A stretch of DNA of 64,000 bases from Rhodococcus marinonascens NBRC 14363 (lineage in GTDB: Bacteria > Actinomycetota > Actinomycetes > Mycobacteriales > Mycobacteriaceae). Below the pieces are notes generated by a model, which saw only the letters and a program-made list of their open reading frames with translations, did not search any database and was not told the origin of the DNA. The stretch spans positions 124,001-188,000 of the forward strand of contig NZ_BCXB01000006.1 of NCBI RefSeq assembly GCF_001894885.1, read 5' to 3'. The position numbers and the translations under genes are program-made. Shown here in pieces: positions 26,797 through 34,749 of the stretch; the stretch's first letter is position 1, and each line of letters starts with the position of its first letter.

Positions 26797-26863
26797 GAGA
26801 TCCACGGCCGAGAATTCGGCGGAGATCCACGGCCGAGAATTCGGCGGAGGTCCACGGCCGAGA
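26797..26863. repeat. 25-bp tandem repeat in the leader of the cell-wall hydrolase
   Basis: Two perfect 25-bp units (GAGATCCACGGCCGAGAATT then CGGCG) at 26797 and 26822 are followed by a third partial unit starting GAGGTCCACGGCCGAGA. Each full unit contains the inverted repeat GCCGA-GAAT-TCGGC. They lie about 95 bp upstream of the hydrolase start codon and 70 bp from the divergent small gene. A CCCAGGCTGCT direct repeat follows. Confidence 0.75.
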
Positions 26864-26927
26864 TCAGAGACAACCCTCCCAGGCTGCTCCCAGGCTGCTC
26901 TAAGGTTGATCGGGGAAACTGGTACGC

Positions 26928-27107
26928 ATGAGCCAAGAACCGCACATGCCCCACCTGCTTCCCGTCCGCCGCGCATTGGCCGCCGCCGGACTGGTCGCCT
27001 GTGCGGGTATCGCGGCCACCGTCGTCGAGGTCGCTGAATCGACAGTGGCAGCGACCCTTGTCTCGACAGGATCCGGCGCACCGGACGCGGTATCCAGCGG
27101 GTTCTAA
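26928..27107 (+). CDS. 59-residue secreted or lipoprotein-like peptide upstream of an apbE-like gene
   Basis: ATG at 26928 opens a 59-codon frame ending at TAA 27107. The N-terminus has PVRR followed by the hydrophobic stretch ALAAAGLVACAGIAATVV, which looks like an export signal with a possible lipobox (LVAC). The rest is short and Ser/Thr/Ala-rich (STVAATLVSTG). The apbE-like gene starts 27 bp downstream, so they may form an operon. Small exported FMN-carrying or partner proteins are known next to apbE genes, but no flavinylation motif is visible here. Moderate confidence because it is short. Confidence 0.45.
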   Translation: MSQEPHMPHLLPVRRALAAAGLVACAGIAATVVEVAESTVAATLVSTGSGAPDAVSSGF

Positions 27108-27134
27108 AACTCGAAGGACCGAAGAAGGTGCCAC

Positions 27135-27905
27135 ATGACCAGCGCACGCAGCGCCACCGAGTGGTCTACCTGGGGTGTCCATGCCCGTGTCGTCGTCACC
27201 GATCCGGACTCGCTCGATTCGGCATCCAACCTCATCCACGGCTACCTCGCCGCAGCCGACGCGGCGGTCAATCGGGACCGAACGGATGCCGAGATCCGCT
27301 CACTCGGTGAGGGCCGGAACATGGTCACCCGGATGTTCGCGCGGTTCATCACCGACGCCCTAGCCGCGGCCACAGCCACGGACGGCGCGCTCGACCCCAC
27401 CTCGTCGGCCCCAGATCCGCACTCGTGGCGGTCGATCACCGTCGACGACACCGAAGTGACCTTGCCGGCCGGAGTGGAACTCGATCTGACGGCCACGGCG
27501 CGGGCCAGTTCTGCCGATCACTGTGCGTCAGCGACGGCCGAACTGCTGGGGTGCGGCGTCCTGGTGGCCCTCGGCGGAGACATCGCCACCGCCGGAAGTG
27601 CACCGCCAGGGGGTTGGCAAGTGCAGGTGCAGGATCTGCCCGGCGACCCCACCTGTCAGGTGTCGATCCCGTCAGGGGTCGCCGTGGCCACGGCCAGCAC
27701 CGTCAAACCGCTGTACCCGGACTCGATCTCGCTGTGGCGCACAGTGTCCGTGGTGGCCCGGTCCTGCCCCCTGGCGAGCGCGTCCAGCAATGCCGCGATC
27801 GCGATGGGCGCGGGCGCCGTCGGCTGGCTCACCGACCTCGAATTGCCCGCCAGACTAGTCGATCAAGAGCTTCGAGTGATCACCATCGGCGGGTGGCCGA
27901 GTTGA
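27135..27905 (+). CDS. ApbE-like FAD:protein FMN transferase
   Basis: A 256-residue protein. It has the family's central LVALGGDIATAG (binding loop) and, earlier, LDLTATARASSADHCA, which corresponds to LDLGaxAKGxxxD in ApbE. The C-terminal VSVVARSCPLASASSNAA aligns with the ApbE VSVxAxxxxxADAxaTA region. ApbE enzymes attach FMN to Thr of exported flavoproteins. The protein is shorter than typical (about 300) and lacks a signal peptide, as is common in actinobacteria. Start ATG 27135 follows GAAGAAGG. The target protein is unknown; the upstream 59-residue peptide is a possible partner by position only. Confidence 0.75.
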   Translation: MTSARSATEWSTWGVHARVVVTDPDSLDSASNLIHGYLAAADAAVNRDRTDAEIRSLGEGRNMVTRMFARFITDALAAATATDGALDPTSSAPDPHSWRSITVDDTEVTLPAGVELDLTATARASSADHCASATAELLGCGVLVALGGDIATAGSAPPGGWQVQVQDLPGDPTCQVSIPSGVAVATASTVKPLYPDSISLWRTVSVVARSCPLASASSNAAIAMGAGAVGWLTDLELPARLVDQELRVITIGGWPS

Positions 27906-27936
27906 GTGCGCGGCGGCGAACGGAGCAGATCGCACG

Positions 27937-29169
27937 CTACTTCTGCAACCGGACCGAATATCCGGAGGATTCGAGGGCGTCGAGCAGATCCTGCCTGTGT
28001 CCCGGACCGCGGGTCTCGACGGTCAGGAACACTTCCACCTCGTCGAGCGCGAGCGTGCCACCCGTGCGTGAGTGGACGACATCCACCACGCTGGCGCCGT
28101 TGCCACTGACGACCCCGATTAGTCCGACCAGCCCGCCTGGTCGGTCCGGAATAGTCACGTGCACACCGAGATAACGTCCCGCCGCCCTGAGACCGTGGTT
28201 GACCACATGAGTGAGCAGGAGAGGATCGATGTTGCCGCCCGAGAGCACTGCGCACACCTTGCCGGTGAGTCCGAGTTCCTCTGTCGAGCAACTAATCAAC
28301 GCAGCCACCGCAGCCGCACCTGCCGGTTCTACGATGAGCTTCGCTCGCTCGAGGCACAGTAGCAACGCCCGGGACAGCGCGTCCTCGCTCACCGTGACGA
28401 TCACGTCGACCTGCGTTTCTACGTGGGCAAACGGTACGTCGCCCGGCCTACCCACCGCGATACCGTCGGCCATGGTCGACATCGTCTCCAACGGAATCGG
28501 GCGGCCCTCCGCCAGCGAGCCCGGCCAGGCGGCGGCCTGTTCGGCTTGGACACCGACGATGCGGACGTCCGGTCGGGTGGCCTTCACCGCTGCGGCAATA
28601 CCTGCGATCAGCCCGCCGCCACCGGTCGGGACCACGATGGTACCGACGTCGGATTCCTGCTCGAGGATCTCGAGCCCGACAGTGCCCTGGCCCGCGACGA
28701 TGTCGGCGTGGTCGAAGGGGTGGATCAGGACGGCCCCCGTTTCCTCCGCGAACGCGCGCGCGGCAACGAGCGCGTCGTCCACGGTGTCCCCGGCGAGATG
28801 GACCGTCGCGCCATACGTCTTGGTCGCGATGAGCTTGGGGAGCGGTGCGCCGGCGGGCATGAACACGGTGGACGCAATGCCCAGCTCCGTCGCCGCCCAC
28901 GCCACACCCTGGGCGTGATTACCCGCACTTGCCGCGACAACCCCTCCTGCCCGTTCGGCCATCGACAGGTTCGCTATCCGGTTATATGCACCACGTGGCT
29001 TGAAAGATCCTGTGCGCTGAAGATTTTCACACTTCAGCAACACATCATTTCCGCACCGTTCCGACAGCGCCCGAGACGCGATCACCGGCGTACGGCGGAT
29101 GACGGGGCCCAGCAGCTTGCGAGCCGCTCTGATCTGATCCAGCGTAACGAGTTCCACGCTGGCCAGCAT
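27937..29169 (-). CDS. ilvA: Threonine ammonia-lyase (threonine dehydratase)
   Basis: A 410-residue PLP enzyme making 2-oxobutanoate from threonine. PLP Lys57 is in RTGSFKPRGA, and the glycine loop VPTGGGGLIAG is present. One ACT domain occupies the last 80 residues (LGVHVTIPDRPGGLVGLIGVV), giving the layout of the shorter tdcB/ilvA type with a single regulatory domain. 2-oxobutanoate feeds isoleucine synthesis. It is also the by-product of cystathionine metabolism, which makes the adjacent metB a meaningful neighbour. The gene stop is 31 bp from the convergent apbE-like gene. Confidence 0.93.
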   Translation of the reverse strand: MLASVELVTLDQIRAARKLLGPVIRRTPVIASRALSERCGNDVLLKCENLQRTGSFKPRGAYNRIANLSMAERAGGVVAASAGNHAQGVAWAATELGIASTVFMPAGAPLPKLIATKTYGATVHLAGDTVDDALVAARAFAEETGAVLIHPFDHADIVAGQGTVGLEILEQESDVGTIVVPTGGGGLIAGIAAAVKATRPDVRIVGVQAEQAAAWPGSLAEGRPIPLETMSTMADGIAVGRPGDVPFAHVETQVDVIVTVSEDALSRALLLCLERAKLIVEPAGAAAVAALISCSTEELGLTGKVCAVLSGGNIDPLLLTHVVNHGLRAAGRYLGVHVTIPDRPGGLVGLIGVVSGNGASVVDVVHSRTGGTLALDEVEVFLTVETRGPGHRQDLLDALESSGYSVRLQK

Positions 29170-29183
29170 AGGGCGCTCCAGTC

Positions 29184-29247
29184 CTATTCAGAGCCTGCCT
29201 ACTTCAGAGCCTGCCCTACTTCAGAGCCTGCCCTACTTCAGAGCCTG
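29184..29247. repeat. 17-bp tandem repeat duplicating the 3' end of metB
   Basis: TTCAGAGCCTGC occurs four times with spacing 16, 17 and 17 bases. The rightmost copy encodes the last residues of metB (QALK and its TAG stop, minus strand) and the others lie just behind the stop. It looks like replication slippage that multiplied the gene end, so the stop codon and tail are repeated downstream. Confidence 0.8.
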
Positions 29248-30405
29248 CTCGATGTCGCCGACGAGATCGGCCGCATCCTCGATGCCGACGGACAAGCGCA
29301 CCAGATCGTCCGGGACCTCTAACAGGGAACCGGCGGTCGAGGCGTGCGTCATGGCACCGGGATGCTCGATCAGCGACTCGACGCCGCCGAGCGATTCGGC
29401 CAGCGTGAAGATCTCGGTGCGCGAGCAGAGTTCGAGGGCGGCCGCCTTGCCGCCGGCAAGGCGGACCGAGATCATGCCACCGAAGCGTCGCATCTGCTTC
29501 TCCGCCACCTTGTGACCGGGGTGCGACTCAAGTCCGGGGTAGATCACCTGGGACACCGCGGAGTGCCCGCTGAGCAGTTCGACGACCTTCTCCGCATTGT
29601 CGCTGTGCCGCTCCATTCGCAGCGCGAGGGTCTTGATCCCGCGCAGAGTGAGGAACGCGTCGAACGGGCCGGGCACGGCGCCCGCGCCGTTCTGCAGGAA
29701 CGCGAAGGCTGTGTCCAACTCTTCGTCGTCGGTGACGAGCGCGCCGCCGACGACATCGGAGTGTCCGCCGATGTACTTGGTGGTGGAATGCAGCGCCACA
29801 TCCGCACCCAGCTGCAACGGCTGCTGCAGGTAGGGGGAGGCAAACGTGTTGTCGACGACGATTTTCGCGTCCGCGTCGTGCGCCACCTCGGCGAGCGCCT
29901 CGATATCGCCGACGTTGAGTAGAGGGTTTGTGGGAGTCTCGACCCACACGAGTTTGGTGTTGGGCCGGATGGCCGCGCGGACGGCGTCGACGTCGGACAC
30001 TGCGGCCGGTGTGTACTCGATGCCCCACTGCGTGAAGACCTTGTCGATCAGCCGGAACGTTCCGCCATATGCATCGTTCGGAATGACGAGGTGGTCGCCG
30101 GGGCGGAGCACGGCACGCAGCAGGCAGTCGGTGGCAGCCATGCCCGAGCCGAAGGCGCGACCGTACGCACCCGACTCGAGGGCAGCGAGGTTCGCTTCGA
30201 GCGGTCGCCGCGTGGGGTTGCCGGTGCGTGCATATTCGAACCCGTTCCGCATGCCGCCGACGCCATCCTGGGCGAATGTCGAACTCGCGTAGATCGGGAC
30301 GTTGACGGCACCAGTCTGCGGGTCAGGGTCGAATCCTGCGTGCACGGCTTTGGTGGAGAAACCCTGCCAGCTGATGTTGTCCGCTTTGCTCCGCTGCTCA
30401 CTCAT
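29233..30405 (-). CDS. metB: Cystathionine gamma-synthase (Cys/Met metabolism PLP enzyme)
   Basis: A 390-residue enzyme. PLP Lys210 is in ALHSTTKYIGGHSD. Other blocks are EYARTGNPTR, FGSGMAATD, ETPTNPLLNV and LAESLGGVESLIEHPGAMTHAS. In actinobacteria this protein joins O-acetyl- or O-succinyl-homoserine with cysteine and can also act as a gamma-lyase; sequence alone does not separate these. The start ATG at 30405 gives the family-typical length and is followed directly by conserved sequence. The cbs gene 2.8 kb downstream and ilvA next door make this a transsulfuration neighbourhood. Confidence 0.92.
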   Translation of the reverse strand: MSEQRSKADNISWQGFSTKAVHAGFDPDPQTGAVNVPIYASSTFAQDGVGGMRNGFEYARTGNPTRRPLEANLAALESGAYGRAFGSGMAATDCLLRAVLRPGDHLVIPNDAYGGTFRLIDKVFTQWGIEYTPAAVSDVDAVRAAIRPNTKLVWVETPTNPLLNVGDIEALAEVAHDADAKIVVDNTFASPYLQQPLQLGADVALHSTTKYIGGHSDVVGGALVTDDEELDTAFAFLQNGAGAVPGPFDAFLTLRGIKTLALRMERHSDNAEKVVELLSGHSAVSQVIYPGLESHPGHKVAEKQMRRFGGMISVRLAGGKAAALELCSRTEIFTLAESLGGVESLIEHPGAMTHASTAGSLLEVPDDLVRLSVGIEDAADLVGDIEQALK

Positions 30406-30580
30406 GGCCACCACCCTAGTGGGAACCCGTGGCCCAGATAGTCGGCGATCGCGACCTGGACGTTCCGGTGAGCCCCAGAGGAGCGACCGTGGGTCGACCC
30501 CCACTACCGGACTCGAGACACGCAGACGTGCGGAGGTGGCGAGGTGCAGGCCCTGGCGGGAGGAGCGGTACTCTCGCGGG

Positions 30581-31111
30581 GTGAATTCACGGGTCGAGGT
30601 GCTTGCGCGGGTGCGCGGCGCCACCGTGGGTTCACTTTCCGGCGCAGTCAGTATCGCCGCGCACGGCATCGCCGGTGGCGGGATGCCCCCGGGTGAGGCT
30701 GCAGTGGTGCTTCTGCTGGCCGCGTGCGCCGCCGTGGGTGCGGCGGTGGCCTCCATCCGGGTGAGCGACCGAGATTGGCCGTTCCTCATCGCCGCGCTCA
30801 CCGCAGGTCAGCTGATCGGACACGCCACGCTCGGGTTGGCCGGCGACCATGCGCACGGCCTGGGGCTGTCGTCCCCGATGATCACTGCTCACGTGGCCGC
30901 GATCGCGATCTCCGCAGGTTTGGTACGCGGCACCGAACGCGCCTGCCTACGGGCTCTGGCGGCATTGACCCGAATCATTCTTACGGTGCTCGCCCCGCTG
31001 CGGGTCGATACCGGCACCTGGTCCGCGACCCCGGTCTCCCGGGCGAAGCTGTCGCTGTGGCTGCTGGTGGGCGCCGCCGCCGGTACCCGCGGTCCACCCG
31101 CATTCGTGTAA
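30581..31111 (+). CDS. Membrane protein upstream of PCuAC and DyP genes
   Basis: A 176-residue protein, with GTG at 30581 as the likely start (VNSRVEVLARVRG). It has about four hydrophobic helices: SLSGAVSIAAHGIAGGG, AAVVLLLAACAAVGAAVA, FLIAALTAGQLIGHATLGL and MITAHVAAIAISAGL. His residues lie near membrane faces (AAHG, GHATLG, DHAHGLG, ITAH), which would suit metal handling. It precedes a PCuAC copper chaperone on the same strand with 191 bp between. I do not recognise a named family. A copper-related role is inferred from neighbours. Confidence 0.65.
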   Translation: MNSRVEVLARVRGATVGSLSGAVSIAAHGIAGGGMPPGEAAVVLLLAACAAVGAAVASIRVSDRDWPFLIAALTAGQLIGHATLGLAGDHAHGLGLSSPMITAHVAAIAISAGLVRGTERACLRALAALTRIILTVLAPLRVDTGTWSATPVSRAKLSLWLLVGAAAGTRGPPAFV

Positions 31112-31302
31112 GTCGAATCTCGACACCGCCCCTCGTTCCGCGGCGTGATCGCGTTCTGGCCGCAATCCACACCGGATGGCCCGCCGGGACACACCGTGGT
31201 CGGGGCTGCACCGGCGCTACCGCCGCGCACATCATTGCGTCGCCGGGGCACGCGGCGAACCCACATGCCTCTCGCGCATACCCCTACATCTTGGAGAAAC
31301 AC

Positions 31303-31854
31303 ATGTCTTCTTTCACCATTCGACGCCTCGCCGCCGGTGGCGCGGTTACCAGCCTGCTCCTGGCCGGATGCTCGGCGGTCGTTGATGGCCCACTCACCGG
31401 CACCGACTCCGATGCCGTGACCGTATCGGACCAGTGGGTCAAGGCCGCCGAATCCGGGATGAGCTCTGCGTTCGCGCAACTGTCCAACATCGGGGACCGG
31501 GACGTGCGGATCGTGGCCGTGTCCAGTCCCGCCTCGGCCCGGGCGGAACTGCATGAAGTCACCACCCGCGCCGACGGCACCGCCGTGATGCGGCAAAAGC
31601 AGGGCGGTATGACAGTCCCGGCAAACAGCACCCACACCCTCGTCCCGGGCGGAGACCATCTGATGCTGCTCGACCTGACCGATCCACTCGCTCCGGGCAT
31701 GACCACCACCCTCTCCCTCATATTCGAGGACGGATCGACCATGAGCTTCGACGCACAGGTACGGGACTTCTCCGGCAACCAGAAGAGCTACGACCCCACC
31801 GGCGGCCACGGCTCCGCCCCCGCCGCCGCTCCCATGCCCGGACACGGTGCCTGA
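31303..31854 (+). CDS. Periplasmic copper chaperone PCu(A)C-type lipoprotein
   Basis: A 183-residue lipoprotein with the lipobox LAGC (Cys23). The PCuAC domain has H-x11-M then a GGDHLML (HxM) element, close to the family's His/Met copper-site pattern, and ends in a His/Gly/Pro tail (GGHGSAPAAAPMPGHG). The family carries Cu(I) to cytochrome oxidase or other cuproproteins outside the membrane. ATG 31303 follows TTGGAGAAACAC. The DyP gene starts inside its 3' end (8-bp overlap), so the two are translationally coupled. Confidence 0.88.
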   Translation: MSSFTIRRLAAGGAVTSLLLAGCSAVVDGPLTGTDSDAVTVSDQWVKAAESGMSSAFAQLSNIGDRDVRIVAVSSPASARAELHEVTTRADGTAVMRQKQGGMTVPANSTHTLVPGGDHLMLLDLTDPLAPGMTTTLSLIFEDGSTMSFDAQVRDFSGNQKSYDPTGGHGSAPAAAPMPGHGA

Positions 31855-33097
31855 GCAGACCACCCCGTCCGCCCGCGGGCTGAGTCGGCGGCACCTGCTC
31901 ACAGGTGCCGCCGCGCTCGGGACCGCGGGGCTCGGGACCGCCGCGCTCGGGACCGCGGGGCTCGGGACCGCGGGGCTCGGATGGGGGGCACACCACACCG
32001 CCACCCCTGTTGACGGCGACATGGCCGAACCGTTCCACGGCACCCACCAGGGTGGGATCGCCACCCCACCACAGGCGAACGCCCGGTTCGTCGGTCTGGA
32101 TCTGGGGGAGGGCGCCGACCGGGCCACCGTGTCGGGACTGCTGAAGGTGTGGACCGAGGACGCCGCTCGCCTGACCCGCGGCGAGCCCGCGCTGGCGGAC
32201 ACCGAACCCGAACTCGCCGCCACTCCTGCCCGGCTGACCGTGACCGTCGGCATCGGCCCCGGAGTATTCGCCGCCGCCGATGCCGTCGACCGCCAGCCCT
32301 CGTGGCTGCGGCCACTGCCTGTGTTCTCCATCGATCGTCTCGACGACAGCGCATGGAGACAAACCGACCTGCTGCTTCAGGTCTGCGCCGACGACCCCGT
32401 CGCGGTGGCGCACGCGGTCCGGGTGTTGATCAAGAACGTCCGATCCCTGGTCACGGTGCGCTGGTCCCAACGGGGTTTCCAGCATGCCCGCCGAAGCCGA
32501 CCGGACGGCACCACGATGCGCAACCTCATGGGACAGGTAGACGGCACCGCCAACCCGGCCACCGACCAGTTCGACCGCCTCGTGTGGGACGACGGCAGCA
32601 AGTACCCGTGGCTCGCCGGCGGCACCTCCCTGGTGCTGCGCCGGATCCGCATGGAACTGGACACTTGGGAGGAAATCGACCGCTCCGGAAGGGAATTAAC
32701 CGTCGGCCGCACCCTCGATACCGGGGCGCCGCTGACCGGCACCGACGAGCACGACGAGCCCGACTTCGCAGCCACCGACCGGCATGGCATCCCGGTGATC
32801 CCGCCGTCGTCGCACATCGCCCGCGCCCACCACACCCACGACGGTGAACGGTTCCATCGCCGCGCCTACAACTACGACGACCCACCCGAACCTGGTCACG
32901 TGTCGAACTCGGGGCTGATATTCGCCTCCTACCAACGAGACATCGACACCCAGTTCCTGCCCGTCCAACAACGTCTCGCCGAGTTCGATGCCCTCAACCA
33001 GTGGACCACTCCGATCGGGTCCGCGGTCTACGCCATCCCACCCGGTACCGCGCCGGGCCACTACCTCGGGCAGACGTTGCTCGGTACCCTCACCTGA
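31847..33097 (+). CDS. Tat-exported DyP-type haem peroxidase
   Basis: A 416-residue protein with a GTG start at 31847 overlapping the PCuAC stop. The N-terminus has a twin-arginine signal (LSRRHLLTG, R14-R15) with an unusual LGTAG repeat in its hydrophobic core. The peroxidase domain shows the GxxDG motif (GQVDGTAN, catalytic Asp232), the likely proximal haem His323 (SSHIARAHH) and RRAYNYD. It resembles EfeB/class A DyPs exported folded with haem. PCuAC-DyP coupling suggests an envelope copper/haem system. Substrate unknown. A strong terminator follows. Confidence 0.9.
   Translation: MPEQTTPSARGLSRRHLLTGAAALGTAGLGTAALGTAGLGTAGLGWGAHHTATPVDGDMAEPFHGTHQGGIATPPQANARFVGLDLGEGADRATVSGLLKVWTEDAARLTRGEPALADTEPELAATPARLTVTVGIGPGVFAAADAVDRQPSWLRPLPVFSIDRLDDSAWRQTDLLLQVCADDPVAVAHAVRVLIKNVRSLVTVRWSQRGFQHARRSRPDGTTMRNLMGQVDGTANPATDQFDRLVWDDGSKYPWLAGGTSLVLRRIRMELDTWEEIDRSGRELTVGRTLDTGAPLTGTDEHDEPDFAATDRHGIPVIPPSSHIARAHHTHDGERFHRRAYNYDDPPEPGHVSNSGLIFASYQRDIDTQFLPVQQRLAEFDALNQWTTPIGSAVYAIPPGTAPGHYLGQTLLGTLT
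31915..31980. repeat. 15-bp tandem repeat inside the DyP Tat signal sequence
   Basis: The unit GCTCGGGACCGCGGG is repeated four times (31915-31974, one copy with a variant end) plus a partial fifth. It encodes LGTAG/LGTAA pentapeptides in the hydrophobic core of the twin-arginine signal peptide. The unit length is a multiple of three, so slippage would lengthen or shorten the signal without a frameshift. Confidence 0.85.
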
Positions 33098-33186
33098 CCG
33101 ATCGCCAGGGTATCGACCGGAACCACCGCGTGAACACCGGGAAACGCGGCTCTGGTTTCCGGCCGGCGCCACCGCATCGGTCGTCA

Positions 33187-33223
33187 CGTCGGGGAGCGGC
33201 CTCCTGGTATCCGCTCCCCGACG
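33187..33223. terminator. Bidirectional hairpin between dyp and cbs
   Basis: CGTCGGGGAGCGG pairs perfectly with CCGCTCCCCGACG around an 11-base loop. It lies between the convergent dyp and cbs stops. No T-run is present, as is common for strong GC hairpins in actinobacteria. Confidence 0.8.
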
Positions 33224-33230
33224 CGGCGTT

Positions 33231-34616
33231 TCAGGAACCTGCGCTGAGGAAGCCGAGCAGGTCGTGACGCGTGATGACGCCGACGGGCTTGCCGTCGTCG
33301 ACGACCATCACGGCGTCGGTGTCTCCGAGCGCCTTGGTGGCTGCCGAAACGGGCTCCCCCGAGCCGATGAGCGGAAACGGCTTGCTCATGTGCTTCTCCA
33401 CTGGATCGGCGAGTTGCGCGCGCCCCTCGAATACCGCGCTGAGCAGATCACGCTCGGTGACACTGCCCGCGACCTCGCCGGCCATGACGGGAGGCTCGGC
33501 GCCGACGACGGGCATCTGGGACACCCCGTACTCGCGGAGGATCTCGATCGCGTCACGGAGCGTCTCGGACGGGTGGGTGTGCACGAGGTCCGGGAGCTCA
33601 CCGGACTTGCCGCGCAGCACGTCGCCGACGGTCTGCTCGTCAAGCGTGCCGTCGAGCGGCGTGCGCAGGAATCCGTAGGACGCCATCCACTGGTCGTTGA
33701 AAATCTTCGAGAGATACCCGCGACCACCATCAGGCAGCAGGACGACGATGAGGGCGTCGGGACCCTCGCGCTCGGCGACCTCGAGCGCAGCGACAACGGC
33801 CATGCCGCACGAGCCACCGACCAGCAGGCCCTCCTCCCGGGCCAGGCGACGGGTCATCTCGAATGAGTCGGCGTCGGACACGGCGATGATTTCGTCCGGG
33901 ATGGACGGATCGTAGGCGGTGGGCCAGAAATCCTCGCCGACGCCTTCCACCAGGTACGGGCGGCCAGTGCCACCGGAGTACACGGAGCCCTCGGGGTCCG
34001 CGCCGATGATCTTCACCTTGCCGCCGGACACTTCTTTGAGGTAGCGACCGGTGCCGGAGATCGTGCCACCGGTGCCGACACCTGCGACGAAGTGTGTGAT
34101 CTTGCCGTCGGTATCCGCCCAGATCTCAGGTCCGGTGGTCTCGTAGTGACTCTCCGGCCCGCCCGGGTTGGTGTACTGGTTGGGCTTCCAGCCCCCCGGT
34201 AGCTCACGGGCGAGCCGGTCCGAGACGCTGTAGTAGCTGTCAGGGTGCCCGGGCGCTACCGCGGTGGGGCACACCACGACCTCGGCACCGTAGGCCTTGA
34301 GAACGTTCCGCTTGTCTTCGCTGACTTTGTCGGGGCAGACGAACACGCACTTGTGTCCGCGCTTCTGCGCGACGAGTGCCAGCCCGATCCCGGTGTTGCC
34401 CGACGTGGGCTCGACGATGGTCCCGCCGGGCTTCAGCTCGCCTGATGCCTCGGCGGCGTCGATCATCTTGACCGCGATGCGGTCCTTCGAGCTCCCGCCC
34501 GGATTGAGGTACTCGATCTTGGCTGCAACGGTCCCGTAGTTCTTCCCGGTGACGGAAGTCAGTTTGACGAGGGGGGTGTTGCCGATCAGGTCGACGACGT
34601 GTTCCGCGATGCGCAT
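33231..34616 (-). CDS. cbs: Cystathionine beta-synthase
   Basis: A 461-residue enzyme. The N-terminal PLP domain has Lys44 in NPGGSSKDRIA, PTSGNTGIG and the GVGTGGTISGTG phosphate loop. A C-terminal pair of CBS domains starts at about residue 340 (DLVHTHPSETLRDAIEI) and ends ITRHDLLGFLSAGS. It condenses serine or O-acetylserine with homocysteine to cystathionine, the reverse-transsulfuration entry. There is no haem-binding N-terminus, as in mycobacterial Cbs. It stands alone, between a terminator and the divergent SGNH hydrolase. Confidence 0.94.
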   Translation of the reverse strand: MRIAEHVVDLIGNTPLVKLTSVTGKNYGTVAAKIEYLNPGGSSKDRIAVKMIDAAEASGELKPGGTIVEPTSGNTGIGLALVAQKRGHKCVFVCPDKVSEDKRNVLKAYGAEVVVCPTAVAPGHPDSYYSVSDRLARELPGGWKPNQYTNPGGPESHYETTGPEIWADTDGKITHFVAGVGTGGTISGTGRYLKEVSGGKVKIIGADPEGSVYSGGTGRPYLVEGVGEDFWPTAYDPSIPDEIIAVSDADSFEMTRRLAREEGLLVGGSCGMAVVAALEVAEREGPDALIVVLLPDGGRGYLSKIFNDQWMASYGFLRTPLDGTLDEQTVGDVLRGKSGELPDLVHTHPSETLRDAIEILREYGVSQMPVVGAEPPVMAGEVAGSVTERDLLSAVFEGRAQLADPVEKHMSKPFPLIGSGEPVSAATKALGDTDAVMVVDDGKPVGVITRHDLLGFLSAGS

Positions 34617-34749
34617 GGCTCCATGTTCCCAGACGCGATGACCTGATGCTCAGAGACATCCGGCACGGGCCTTTCGATCCGACTAGATTGGTATGGACAT
34701 AGTCCGCTGGAACCGGTGAGGTGAGCAACATAGCGGAGGGGTGAGGTCA

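Noticed and set aside
26797-26863. CRISPR-like array
   Set aside because: The units are directly adjacent with no spacers, so it is a simple tandem repeat.
30889-32331. 480-codon frame antisense to the PCuAC and DyP genes
   Set aside because: PCuAC and DyP motifs on the other strand are unambiguous. This frame is Ser/Ala/Pro-rich shadow sequence.
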